Shown here: in pieces, positions 12,834 to 25,281 of the stretch
How the letters are laid out: each line of letters opens with the position of its first letter
Position numbering within the stretch: the first letter of the stretch is position 1
Origin: Punica granatum
Lineage: Eukaryota > Streptophyta > Magnoliopsida > Myrtales > Lythraceae
Direction of reading: 5' to 3'
Length of the DNA stretch: 64,000 nucleotides
NCBI RefSeq assembly: GCF_007655135.1
Contig: NC_045130.1
Coordinates: 30,066,605 to 30,130,604, forward strand
Made by a program: the position numbers and the translations under genes
Notes under the pieces: generated by a model
Database searches by the model: none
Told to the model about the DNA's origin: nothing
Seen by the model: only the letters and a program-made list of their open reading frames with translations

Positions 12834-15600
12834 GGAGTCGCCATTGATGTCGCTGTTACGAGTCATGGTAGTGGCTCCTCTATGCCGGTGGTCCTCCAAT
12901 TCGGTCATTTGTCAAGGTGCTCCCTCCCTAGGTCACTCACTACTTCTGCTATTGAGGTCACGGTGCTCTACAAAATCGTCTGCGGATCGTGCCTGTGCGC
13001 ACCCGAATTTTAATATCGTCGGGGTGCGCATGCGCGAGCCTACGCAACGCAGCTTGGGAGTATCCACCTTCCCGGGGACGTGCGACGGACTCACTTGAGA
13101 AGGAGTCGCCACTTACTGTTTACGACCCGTAGGTCGAAGGCCGTTGAGTCGCCCGGGTCTAGGGGTACGGGGTACACCTAAATGCTAAGGCAATGGTCGT
13201 ACGAAACTGGAAATTCTGAATTCGGGGGTTCTATTACGTGTGGGCCTATATCCCGCACGCCCTTGCGGTACTCTAGTTTACTAAGCTTGCCATTTAATTT
13301 ATTTACCGCATGATTTAGGGTTGCACTTGACTCACCCGTTTTGACACCGCAAAGTCGATAAATCGATCAAATTTGACGAAGAACCCGAAAGAGAAGTAGG
13401 CTTGCGCGTCGGGGAATCGGTTCACTATCCTAGCATTTACAGTTCGTCAGACTGTGGCGGTCAACTCCCTGCGCGAACCGAGACCGCGAGTATTCGGGCT
13501 TACTCATCTCTAGGTAGCAATAGACCAACTTGATCGGTTCGACACTCAGACCTCTCGCTTGCCGATCGGGGATCCTTACAAATGAATGAATAAATGTAAA
13601 AATAAGATCCTCGCAATGTATGCTCGAATAATTATAAAGTACAACTGAATAAAGTAAATGGATCCCGATCGGTTTGCATTGGGCCAATATTCCGCTCCGA
13701 CTCACCGTAAGATTTTGAGTAACCGACAAATAAATTAAAGCAACGCGGGCTTAAGGAGCCGGGGGTTGGGTCCGACCGGACCAACGGATAGCAAAAGAGT
13801 TGATGGATTCTCATGTCGGCCGTTGGAGCGGTCAAGCTCCCGGGCGATTGTCTAACCTCGATTCACGCACCCGATCCAAGTGGTCTTCCACATAGACACT
13901 ACTTGGAGCAAGGTGGTGAGTCGAGACTAGGCCCCATTCCGCACTCGGCTTGCGCGCGCTCGGTGTACGTGGGGTGCCGGACCCCGTGATCGATGGTTTG
14001 GGGCGTTGGACCCCGTGATATGCGTGGCCTAAGAGTTCGGACCCGAACCGCGAGGAATAACAAGTAATAGTAGAAAAAAGATAAAAACTGATAGAAACTG
14101 ATAAAACAGATGAAAACAGAAAAATACCGACAAGTTGTATATTATGCCAAGTTTATGTGACTTAGCCAATTATTAACCGGTGGCAGACAATCTCCCTACC
14201 CTAGGCAAACAGATGAATGTGCTAGGATGCAGTTCTAGGTCAACTATGCGTATGAATTGATTTTAAGACTTCGTTCTGTAAATGACACTGTGGTTTCACT
14301 GAATATGCCAAACTAGTGTTTTGACTTTAAATTTGGAACCTAGAGTTCCACCTAGCCATTATCTAATGTTTGTATAAGCCGAGTGAATGATCAGTATGGT
14401 TTTACGCATTTTGTGACAGAAATAACAACGTTAGTTACCAAATCTACGGTAAGATGACGGAAACATCGAAAGTGGATAAAACGAGCCACACGAATGAGAC
14501 TCACACCCGAACGGGCTGCCCATTCATGCCCATAGATCAAGGTGTTTCGATCTCCTTAACGCCTAGAATGTCGGCGAATCACGAAACAATGGTTATTCCC
14601 TTTGGTTTGCGAAATGTGAAAAAGTTGAGATCAAGTGACATGAAGGGGTATAAGGCAGACTTGTGTGCTCCGACTTGAACCGCCTCAAATTGGGCCCGGA
14701 TTCGAGTCACGGTGTGCAAGTCCACCCTAGACCTCGACTCTATTCGTATTACGCGTCTCGGTATTTTGAAATTGTGAGTTTTGAGAAAGACATTTCCATT
14801 GGTTCATGATTCGTCGACGCGCTTACAAATTGATAGCCGATTCATACAACTTTATTTGAGCCGAATGATTTTATTGACCGAATGATACGTCCCGTTTCCC
14901 GTTTGTGAAGTGGTTTAATGATTGAAACCTCGAACCTCAATTGTTATGGATCAATGAAATGATTATTCGATATTAACGTACCTAACATACGAATTAACAT
15001 GAAACCAACGATTAAATGAAAATTGTGATTACAATCAATTCCAAGAATCGGTTTTGACCGTTTCTTTCACGCATAAAACATCAAACACGATGACAACGTA
15101 CATTTTTACATAGCCGGTGCCGCCATGATCTTAGGAGCGCAATCAAACAAACAAACAAACACAAACACGATATTTAGAGGAATCGATAAAACGGCATCGA
15201 CTCATGGGAAGCGAAAAATGTAAAAAACTCGGGAAACAACTTGAGTCAGGGAAATGAGGCCATCCATGGCCCGAGGAAGCCAAGAGAGGCTCTCGGCCAC
15301 CTCCCTTGGGGTGAGGCCGAGAGGCTCCTTTGGCTTGCCCGAGACAACAAGGTCTCCTCGACTCCGATTCAATCTATTTCCCGATATGCTAGCACTGTAT
15401 ACGATGAAGACATGCATAATACGATGTAAAAACACATAAAAACATAAACTTGCATGCTAATCGGTCACGGACCGCCTTATCACCCCACAAACCCAAAGAA
15501 AACGTAAAAGTCCTAACTTCTCTAAGTCGGGAATGATTATACCTAGCCCCGGGATGCGGGAAAAGCCGAGGAAAGTGGGAAAAACGGGTTCGGGAAGTCA

Positions 15601-16345
15601 GTTTTTCCCCTGGAACGAACAGACCCAAATCAGTGAAGTCGGGTCGTCTGGCAGACCCGACTGGCAGTCCGGCTTTTCGGGGCTGTACCGGTTGATTGGG
15701 GTGGCCTTTTCACGCGAGATCGGTTGTGTTGGATTCCCAAGAGACTGATGATCACGCCTGTACTGGTTTCGTGAAGATTTCACACGTAGATTTTTCGAAA
15801 ATCAAAAGCAAAGTCGAATAAGTAAAAAAAAGGACAGATCCAATCGGGGCAAAACAGACCCAACTAACACCCGATAAAGAAACAGCTCTCCCGGAGGCTC
15901 CCGGTGGTATTTCGATGCAAGGTCAGCGGTTCCCGACTCCTAAGAGACTGAGGATCTCGGTGATAGGTGGCTCATAGCGAGGTTCAACCCGAGCTGACCT
16001 ATCTATTCCTGCAAAGTTTGGGTCAGAAAAGAAAACTAGAGGAACAGACCCAACTAGTACCCGATGAAGAAACGACTCTACGGGAGGCTCCCGGTGGTGT
16101 TTTGATTCAAGTTCAGTGTTATTGGACTCCTAACTGACTGAGAATCATGGTGACAGGTGGCTCGTAGCGAGGTTCAACCCGAGCTGACCTGTATGTTCCT
16201 GCAAAGTTCGGGTCAGAAAAGAAAACCAGGGGAACAAACCCGACTGAGCTGTTTGGGTTGAAACAGCTGCAAAGGGGGCTCCGGGTGTTGCACCAAGCTG
16301 GCTCGAGTTCCTCCGACTCCTAAGGGACTGCTTGAAGTGTCTATG
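15601..16345 (+). repeat. 190-bp tandem repeat, two full units plus diverged ends
   Basis: Units are phased by AACAGACCCAACTA at 15854 and again 190 bp on at 16044. A third partial unit follows another 190 bp on (GGAACAAACC at 16231). Each unit carries GGAGGCTCCCGGTGGT, a GACTCCTAA motif, and AGCGAGGTTCAACCCGAGC. A more diverged relative lies upstream, near 15613-15760. Such arrays are common in untranslated parts of large LTR retrotransposons. No coding frame runs through the units. Confidence 0.8.
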
Positions 16346-18782
16346 ATGAGCTGATAGAGTGCCAAGACTCGAGCAAACCCGGAAACTCAAAGAAAAACCG
16401 GTAAAAATTGTAAAAAAAAATGAAATGGAAGAAAAGAGGCAAACAATGGTTGTGCACGGTTGATCGGCTCTCGGCACATGACCACCTTATCACAGGGAAG
16501 AGTGAGGATCATGAGGGACCCTTAGAAGGTGATGGCACGACTTGCCATGATTGCGGGAAGAAATGGCATGCTTGGAACCCGATAATGACCGTGGGAACTC
16601 GGTTTTACACTATTTCTGTGCTGAGTTGAGACGCTGGTCTGGGAGCCTCGAATGTGAAAACTAAGCTTGGAAATGGACTCGGGAGGTCGAAAACATGTGG
16701 GATATGAAGTTTGGTTGAAGTTGGCTAAGGTCAAGAGGGTGGTTGCCGGAAAACGTCGAGTTTTCGGGCCAAATGGCCTTGTATCCGGGCTGTGCGGGCT
16801 GAGCTATTGCTGGATGAAAATGGGGAGTTTGAGAGGATTTTAGAGTGAGAAATGCTTGAGAGAAGATGGAAGATTGAGTTGTGATTAAGTTAATGATGCA
16901 ATAGACTTATAAGGGCAAGCTTAATGACAAGGTTAAGTGGGGTTAAGTGCAATCGAGGTGTACTTAGGGCATCCGAATTTTTGGAGGGAATATTAAGGTG
17001 GGGAAATGTCAAGGTAGAGTGTAGGGGAAGTTAGGGAAAGTGTGTGTGAGAGGTTGAGTGTGGGGAAGGGGTGGAGTGCACTCCACCTTGGTCAGCCAAA
17101 GCAGAATGAGCAAACTGTGACCAACAGTTCATGGAATGACCTGATCATGCGAATTTTTCCTGAATTGCTCATGAACCTTTTGGTCCATGTGATATTTTTC
17201 CTTGATCCCTACGTGAGTTAGGCACATCCTCGTAAAATATGAAGATCGTTCAACCTCGGGAAGTACCCAAAAGAATTTTTCTTCAATAGCTGGCCAAAAC
17301 TGGGAGATTTGGTCCCGATCTGTGGGGAAACCTGTAATTCTGTACTAATCTAGCCTAAAACGCATCCTATTTTTCTTGATTTTCTGAATAGTCAGTGAAT
17401 TGGGAATCCAATGACGTTGGTCATACTTGAAAATACGAAGAATTGAATTTTTTATGAATTTTCTCCCTCGACTGGCAGAGTCTGTCCCGATTTAACTGTT
17501 TTGTGCATGGTGTGCTCAAAAATTCATAACTCTATCTCCGTATTGAATCTTGGGATGAGTGACCCATCATATCGAACCTAACTCAATTTCCTAGGTTAAG
17601 CATATGAAATTCACCCTTTTAGGTTCAGGATTGATCGAGATATGATGCGTCGAATTCCATGCTCATGCTGCTGTATTCACTGTTTAGGCACCCCAAATCC
17701 AACGAATTTCATCTCTTTGCTCAAATGGGCTCTCGAAGTGATTTTTGTGTTGAAATGTCCCCGACTCACCAAACCTTGATCTAAAAATATCGAACTTAGC
17801 TCTAGGATCCATGAAGATAGTTGTTCTCACCGAAGAAAATGATACAGAGACGTGATTTCCTCTTTGTCTTCTACATTCGATTCGAATATTGATAATTCGC
17901 GTCTTACTCTTTGGGATCAATGGCGTGTACCGCAAAATTCCATATGTTTCCCTCGCCATTAGAGTTCTGGAATCCTAGTCGGGAGCCTTGCTGATGTCCT
18001 ATTCTGGAGCCGGTGGACCAAAATGGGATGCTGACAATGCCAACCTCGACTCCTGATCTCAGAGACGAGAACCCTACGATTGGTTCCACCTGAGGTGCGC
18101 CTCAGTCTTGGCCTTGCTTGGCCCACCGCTGGCCGACAATGGCCTTAAGGATCACCTTCAGATCTATGGCGGAGATGGTGATTGTCGGCGTCCCGAAAGT
18201 TGCAGTGGCTCTGCTACCTTCAGATTTGTTGGTTATAATTGTTGATAGGATCTTGCACTCAGATACTAGCCCGAGAAATCCTGACTACGCTACTTCATTA
18301 TGGAGTGGAATTTCATCGTGGATTTAGGATGTCCTCCTTGCCAATTACTATTGGGATCCACGATGAAATACAGTTAACATGTAATGAACGATACTTACAG
18401 TTTCAAGATAGCAAACTACAATTGCATTTGATTTTCTCTAATGATTTCTCTTACTATTATTTGTAGTTTGCCCTGCAATAAACCATTTGTTTTCGTTCTT
18501 TTAATCTTTCAATAGTACATTTTATCATTGTATTCGTTTTTGTTGTGGATTAATAAAGGTCCCCTTACCTCCTTGAAAAAAAGAAAAAGGAAGAGAGGTG
18601 GAGGGGGGCTGAAAAGAGAGCAGAATTCAATGCATTTCCGGCCCCAGTCCAATACAATTTATTATCAAAAGGTGAAGATTCTGTTTAATTAGCCCTGTTG
18701 TTTCACATGGATTATATAGATCATTCTCTCTTTTTTGGGGGCAAGATTTCATATCTAGATTTAAATTTATTTTAATATTGAA

Positions 18783-18970
18783 TTAACGTAGGTTGGTTCT
18801 GCTAGTTTGATGTTGATTTTGCTCAAATAAAATCTCAAATTCGAGTCTCGTGAATGGACAAAATCTATAATTAGGAGAGCTTTACCCTTTAGTATATCAA
18901 TTTGCCTCTAACCTGAAATATTCGGGACCTATTGGTCTTTCAGATACCTTATCTAGTGCTGCACACTAAA
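18783..18970 (+). mobile_element. SINE-like tRNA-derived element within segment B
   Basis: The head ACGTAGGTTGGTTCTG is followed at a tRNA-like distance by AATTCGAGTCTCG, a good polymerase III B-box. The order of motifs matches the SINE copies at 49916, 54194 and 59250, but the tail (GTGCTGCACACT) differs, so this is a separate subfamily. It is absent at the matching place in segment A. A second copy was carried into 12513-12833 by the inverted insertion. Confidence 0.55.
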
Positions 18971-20220
18971 CAAATAACATTGAAGGTACATGTTTTAAGA
19001 AGTGATTGCCCAAGCGTTTGAGGATACTAACTATGGCGTTCAGTCGATAACGTAATCGAATGTCCTACTCCCACAAAAGGATGAAAATCCTTAGACACGT
19101 CTCTGGCCTATTATATTGCACATACCTGAGGCATGTGACTTGGGGAAATCATTTGCATATGCTCGGACAATGCGAAGGCGAATCCGTACCATCAACTATC
19201 AACATATCAGTTGAATTTTAAATTAAGCATATGCTAACTCACTAAGCTCGAGTTGATACCCCGACCCAACTGTATGTGCTCTGGAGATTGAGAGGGAGAA
19301 GATGGAAAGCAAGCCAGCCCAAAAAAAACCGCCACGAGGGGTTGTTCATGTTCCTGGAACTTTAATTTGTTCTCATGTGTTTCGGGATTCATCGGAAAAA
19401 GCTCTGTAATTAGAATTACGGGTCTCTGATCAGACTCAAATCATACAAGAATCGTCAATGCATCAAATGGAGCTACTGGATGGACATCGAGCCAGGACTA
19501 TGGACTCGATCACACAGCCCAACCTTGTCCATCATTATTCATTTCCCATCCCCTTGAATCACATGGACGTTGTAGAGGTCATGTTCTTCTCTTCCGGTTC
19601 GCTCCTTTACCCGATCCACCTGTTAGAAACCGATCGAACAACTATCGGACAATTTGCTATCTAGGTACTTTTTTATTCTACACTAATACGAAGAAAAATA
19701 TCTGAGATAAATATCTCAACATATCTTCATCAACCATGTAAGTTTTTTTTTTTTTAAGCCATTGTCGACATGATTCTGGCCAGATTCCGGAACCATGTAA
19801 GTTTGATTCTTCTATGTCCTTACAATTTTGATTTCCACATATACTTTGCAGAGAATTTGTGTCCTACACCGGAAAAATAGAAAGAAAAAACTGGAAAATG
19901 TCAGAGGAGTTTGGTTCCGCCAAGCGCCACCTAGGAGCATGAGTTTTCGGGTTAAACATGTGTCCTATCACGTATAAACCCGGTGAAAATTTAATTTCCT
20001 TGAATGACGATTTCGCTAATATATGAGCATGTAGGGACTAGGGTGATCATTTCAAGATGTAGAGGAAAACAAAGATCTCCATCATATTAGTAGTTTGCAA
20101 ACTTTACAATGCTCTGCGCAACACATACAGCATATAGCATAACGCTAATGATCTCTATATCCATCTATGTCACTCATGTTCCAAAACTTGGAACAGCAGG
20201 GGTCAGTCGAAGTCGAGGAT

Positions 20221-20371
20221 CAAGCAGCATCAAGAACAATTTGAACTCCCTCGGCCGATATCTCTCTCATGGTTCAAGTACTTCTGACAGTCGACGTCGA
20301 GGAGCAAGCAGCATCAAGAACAATTTAAACTCCCTCGGTCGATATCTCTCTCATGGTTCAAGTACTTCTGA
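20221..20371 (-). repeat. 84-bp tandem duplication at the 3' end of copy 2
   Basis: The unit starting CAAGCAGCATCAAGAAC at 20221 recurs at 20305, a period of 84 bp, with only a few differences. It includes the last codons and stop of the minus-strand small-protein gene (TCAAGTACTTCTGA on the plus strand), so the gene's 3' end was copied. The period is a multiple of three, which is why a plus-strand frame reads through both units; I do not take that frame as a gene. Confidence 0.85.
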
Positions 20372-20522
20372 GGTGGATGGTAAGCATCGAAGCCAGTCTG
20401 TTAACTATCGCCACCGCAATTAACAACTTCACCCGGCCTCTCTTCGGGATCGGACGGCTCGAGTATCTCCTCGGGACCGAGATGCCGTTGCTAGTGCTGC
20501 TCATCACTGAAGCTGACGCCAT
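20358..20522 (-). CDS. Small basic protein, RPIPKRG family, copy 2
   Basis: A 54-aa protein starting MASASVMSSTSN and carrying RRYSSRPIPKRGRVK at about 18-32. An Ile/Val/Ala-rich helix-like stretch (LLIAVAIVNRLASMLTIHL) follows, then the end RST. It is closest to copy 1 (8466-8654), sharing the RRYSS lead-in and the ASxLTIHxR ending, and is shorter at the C-terminus. The stop lies at the edge of an 84-bp tandem duplication, so the shorter tail may be a result of that event. A GAAA/GAA microsatellite fills much of the presumed leader (20531-20577). A TATA box at 20664-20671 supports transcription on the minus strand. The core motif and frame are intact. Function is unknown to me. Confidence 0.62.
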   Translation of the reverse strand: MASASVMSSTSNGISVPRRYSSRPIPKRGRVKLLIAVAIVNRLASMLTIHLRST

Positions 20523-20530
20523 CTCCAGAT

Positions 20531-20577
20531 CTTTCTTTTTTTCTTTCTTTCTTTCTTTCTTCTTCTTCTTCTTCTCC
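20531..20577 (-). repeat. GAAA/GAA microsatellite in the leader of copy 2
   Basis: On the plus strand this is a CTTT run followed by a CTT run. On the gene strand it is purine-rich and lies just upstream of the ATG at 20522, inside the presumed 5' untranslated region. Confidence 0.85.
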
Positions 20578-20663
20578 GGCCGGGACCTCTCTTTCTGTTC
20601 TTCTCGACTAAGTAAAGGGAGTTGAGTTGTCTGTTCTGCTTCACTTGTGAGGTTTGGCCTTTG

Positions 20664-20671
20664 CTTATATA
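20664..20671 (-). promoter_or_regulatory. TATA box of copy 2
   Basis: On the minus strand this reads TATATAAG, 142 bp upstream of the ATG. The slightly longer leader than in copies 1 and 3 is explained by the microsatellite. Confidence 0.6.
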
Positions 20672-20760
20672 GACAAAGAAAATGACTACATTTAATTAAT
20701 TTTAATTATTTTACATATAGAATTGTTTGTGTCTGTGTATATATTTATGTTTCTAGTATG

Positions 20761-23700
20761 CATTTAATATTTAAAAATTCAATGAGCCCCGATTAATTTA
20801 ATTCTAAACGAATTGGTCCACTAAAAAATAGACTTCGTAAATTTTTTCCATTAACAAAATTCGAATATGAGATTTTACTAGAACAATAAATGTCGAACTA
20901 ATTGAATCAATTTCCGTGTATATATTTAATTAATTAATTGCCCAAATGTGTTTGGAGTATATTTTGACTTTTCTCATAATCACGAGGTTCCTCTACAGTA
21001 TTTGGACTATTGGTTCGACAGATCTGACCTGGCCACATGTCCCCTTGCATGTCATGTATGTCTTTTCTTTATCTTTACATATATGTGTTTAATAATGTCT
21101 CGTGAATGTTCGTCTCAATCTTGAATTGGATGGACTTTCCTTAGACCAATCCAACGGCCCCAGCCACTTGCGGTTCACGATTTCTTGGCAAAATTCAAAT
21201 TTGATTTTTATCGTTTTCTATTCCATATATTCCAGAAATCTAATAGTAGATTGTTGGCTAAAGTTAAAACTTAATTTATCATATGCATAAATTACTATTT
21301 CTTATTTTTAAGATTTTTTCTCAAAAAATCTAGAATACTATTATTTCAAAAATCATATCAACTTTCCCTTTTCAAAATTAACAAATCCTAAAAGTTATAA
21401 AGTCGGGCCTTTTTTTTTAAATAAGTCGGGTCAATTTTTTAAACATGCAATATTGAGTTTTCATAGAGATTGAGAGAGATATCGCGCGAGCGTTTCGTGT
21501 GCGTTTGCAAGAGGGCTAGTATACATTAACTACACAAGTCTAATAGTTAATTGAGAAAAATTTTCCTCAATAGAATTTCAGAATACACATGAACGACGTT
21601 TTACCTTGCTAAATAACTAATTATAGGATAAGAGCTGAATGACGTTTTCCATTACTTCATTCCCTTGACTTCCAATTCTTCGTTTTACCAAATTGATGTT
21701 CAGACCATTCGGCAACACTTTCAGCTTTTCAATGTTTTCACAATTTCCGGAACGTCGTACCAATGAATTAAGTCAAGTCACTAGTAAAATACGACCAAGC
21801 TTAATTTCAGTTTCACATCACTTTTTCCTTTTGGGTAAAAGAGAGAACCATGGACGTGCATAGAAGGGGAGATTAAGAGGAGTGAGTACATGTACACACT
21901 ACAAAAATTCAGAACATTTCAGATGGACAACCGCATCGAATAGACGTTGAAAATTTTGTTAGAAATCGTGATCAAATGACATTTCGAGAAGTTTTGGACG
22001 GTTTCTTTTTCTATTAGAAAAAACCCTTATAAGAAAGATGAATCCTAAGATGAGTACGATCGCACTCAACCATTTCCGATTTCATCCCCATCTTTTATCA
22101 CGGAATCAAAACAATCTTCGCCTTATATTTGAACTATTTGAGAGTGATTTTCCAGAATATGCCTTTCTGATTGGCTGACACCAAGCTTAATTTTATTGGG
22201 TATATAACTCCTATTCATTGGAAAATTGACCTATACATATATCTATATACATGTATGTATGTATTCGTTTTCGGTAGGAATTGACCAATACTTTTTTATA
22301 TTTGTGCGGTCAATAAGTATGGATATTGCATGTTGAACCTTCAATATTAGCATATAGTGTATTGATAAAACCCCTCTAAATTTTAAAAATTGCTTGCGAG
22401 TCCTAAAAGCTAAATCAAGTACCAATAGGTGTTGTAAAATATAGTAATCACGCAAATTTCAGAGGTCCATATATGAATGCCGCGCTTTGCTTTAAAATCA
22501 CAGGTGTTTTGTAATCTCAAAAATCCTAATATTTGAGATATACTACTAACCGAATTAAACTCGACAAATAAAAAAAAAATTATATCTGCCCACGTAATCT
22601 GGGCTCTAAATTCTGGCTGATCTAAAAGGAATCTATGCATCTATCTCGAGGCCTAAGAGATTAATTAGGTGTGTGTGAACGGACATTATATAAAGTGAAT
22701 TGATGTTTTTTCGTTCGGAAAATGAGCTATCGTGATTATTAAATGCAAATGAATCGGTCTATGTTAATGGAGAAGACAAAAGCAGATTTCTTGACCATTC
22801 TGCATTCCGGCTTTTAGAGCACGTGGTTTAATTCTCTTTTGACTAGTAGAGGAAAGTCATGATCGAAGCAATTCTTTTTTTCGATCGATAAGTCATGATC
22901 AAAGCAATTGACCCCCCAAAATCTGGCTTCTTTAATTTATATGCCTCTATCCTTTTTCAATTTTGCCCGTTACTTTCTTTGCACGCAGGCAAAATCGATA
23001 CTGTCCTTCCATAGATAAAGATGTAATTTTCGGTTAGAGTCACACTCCCGATTATGAGCCGCCTAATAAATTGGTAGATACGTATGTGTGTGAGTCTGCA
23101 GTATCTAAGATACATGTGAAGTAATTTCGCCCCAAAAAAAAAAGAATATATGAAGTAATTGGCTTAAGTTGGGGGATATTATAGCATATTTTAGTTAAAG
23201 ATTCGTGAAAAAGTAAGCGACTTATAGAAAAGAAATTGAATAGACGTGCTCGCATATACTTTATTTGTCAATAAGCTGACCATAGACCAATCTCATTTAT
23301 AAAAGGATATTTACTTCATTAAACCCATAATTCTGATCTTCATGTTACTGTTAGATCGAGGGCACACTAAAAAAAATTGTACTTTACTCATTAATAAATT
23401 TAAAAAGAAAAAACCGATGATATAGTCTATATATGCGTCATTTTCTCAAGAGATTATTTGCCATCTAGAAACCCTTCTGCTCATTATATATACTATGAAG
23501 CTAAAAAATCATATTCACCGTTTATTTATTGAAATTGATAAGATCTCAAGAATTTTATAATTAAGTAAACGACCCAATATATTATTGATAGTTTTTTTCT
23601 CTTGAAAATCATTGTCAATTTTAAACTTTATGACATAATGGATGATTCAATTTGACAGTTACATCAACACTATGAATAGACAATGTAAATTTTGAAATCT

Positions 23701-23869
23701 ATGACATATATAATTGATGATTAAATTGCAAGTTACATCAAAACTATATCTCAATTAGAAATTAATCAAATTCTTCGAAGTCAAATTGTGCCTACCTCAG
23801 TCTGTACGAGTACACGTGAGCCCCACATGAGCATCAGTTAGGGGGCAAATATAACAAAACTTTAAAAGA
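20761..23869. other. Spacer between array segments B and C; no gene seen
   Basis: AT-rich DNA with only short frames and no motif I can assign. I looked for a fourth RPIPKRG copy here and did not find one. Confidence 0.5.
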
Positions 23870-25281
23870 AGAAGTGACAAAACTTAGTGTGAAAGCACGC
23901 ATCCTGAAAAAGTCTCCATCTGAAATTAATGAAAGGCAAATTCGATGCATAAAGATGTTAAAGGTGTGACCCCATATAGTAACTGCAATCATAACCCTCA
24001 TTTTGTATTTTATAATATTTCAGCATATGAAATAATGTTTGAATACTTCAATTTCTTATCTTCCTAATAAATATATGACTGAAAAGAGAGCAAAATTCGA
24101 TGTATCCCACTGCCCCGAGGAAAGGGTGATGGTCATATGCTGGGCCAGGTTTGTGGCGGCATTGTGATCTCGTAATTGATCTACTTTGATCAGTGAAAAT
24201 ACTAAACTTTAAGTACAAGCCATAAAATAAAGTATTGCGCGACGATGCTCAATATTGGTATGTACACTCGATCAAAACTTATGAACTCGCCATTCCTTTA
24301 ATTATTGTAATAGTCTAACACACTTAGTTTATAGGCGCAAATCACGTGATATATCTAGTATTAGACAAATTCTATTCCCGAGTTCTTTTCAAGAAATTTT
24401 AGCATCTTTATCGAGAGGCAAACCACTTTCTTCTTCAAAAAACGAAAAAGTTGCAGCTTGTAATAGGTTGAATCATATATTATAGAGTAGTGCCTTTGAG
24501 AAATTATTATATAAAGTTAAATCGTCACATCACATATAAATCAAGTCAATAATTGTCCAACACATATATGAAAGCGTCACGAACTTACATTGTTGTACTC
24601 CACGCAAATCCACTTCTAGACATAAGCCAATACAATTGCATCGAGATGATAAAAACACTTGTACATATATAACGACCCATTAATTAGACCGCTTACGGCT
24701 CCTTGTTGGAGCCCCTCTTTTTCCTTTTTGTTGGGTAATATGCTTTTCTCCCCCTATTTGCACAAGATGATTAGCATCATGATCTAGAGATTAATGGTGT
24801 TAATCAATCAAATATAAAATGCTTGAGGTTTAACAAAGTTCTCCCAATACTGTACATTGAATATATCTTAATGATTTCTTTTTTGGCCGCATATCTGAAT
24901 GATTTCACAATTTGAATTCGATTAATCGTACAAATGGAACCTTGTTGTCTCACAACTACGATTCGCGATCAATGGTTTCGTCATTAATGTGCAATTAATC
25001 GATGATTATGCAGCAGAGTAAGGTTAGAAGATCGATTGGAAGCTTAAATAAGACAGAATTTTGAAGGCAAAAATATTAAAAAAAAGGAAATAATAACCTC
25101 ATTAATCAACTCCAAAGTCCCAACTCTACAAAATTTATGTACAATATATATTAAACCAACCAAAAAAAAAAAACCAACAAACACAGCTCTTCCCCTGTCT
25201 TCAAGACTAAGGTCATTCGGAACCATCGACTTCAAAAGTTGTCGAATCTGGAACACAGCACTTGTTAACCCATCCGGAAGC

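Larger units (their letters stand above)
12247..18621 (+). mobile_element. 6.3-kb retroelement-like insertion splitting segment B
   Basis: Comparison with segment A shows segment B is interrupted here. The junction sequence appears on both sides, TTGAAAAGATAGC at 12248-12260 and CTGAAAAGAGAGC at 18609-18621, an imperfect target duplication of about 15 bp. The insert starts with a CT-rich leader (12261-12480) and ends with an A-rich run (TTGAAAAAAAGAAAAAGG, about 18575), which suggests target-primed retroposition. The middle (about 12990-17690) is more GC-rich than its surroundings and looks like LTR-retrotransposon DNA without coding capacity. I found no reverse transcriptase, integrase or clear LTR pair, so it may be a composite or a large non-autonomous element. 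Class is unresolved. Confidence 0.5.
18607..20760 (-). repeat. Array segment B, right part
   Basis: This resumes the match to segment A at GGCTGAAAAGAG (7143 in A). It continues through the ACATTGAAGGTACAT block, the block near 19480-19560 (related to 7880-7960), and the small-protein gene at 20358-20522. Relative to A it also contains a SINE-like insertion at about 18783-18970. Confidence 0.72.

Noticed and set aside
15601..16345. CRISPR-like array
   Set aside because: Units are 190 bp without short repeat/spacer structure, and the genome is a plant's; these are ordinary tandem repeats.
13000..17690. Search for an LTR pair or polyprotein in the GC-rich block
   Set aside because: No reverse transcriptase, protease or integrase motif in any frame and no long direct repeats at the ends that I could see by eye.
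20109..20423. 104-codon plus-strand frame with two repeats of a 28-residue unit
   Set aside because: The repeat is explained by the 84-bp duplication (a multiple of three); the conserved gene here is on the minus strand.
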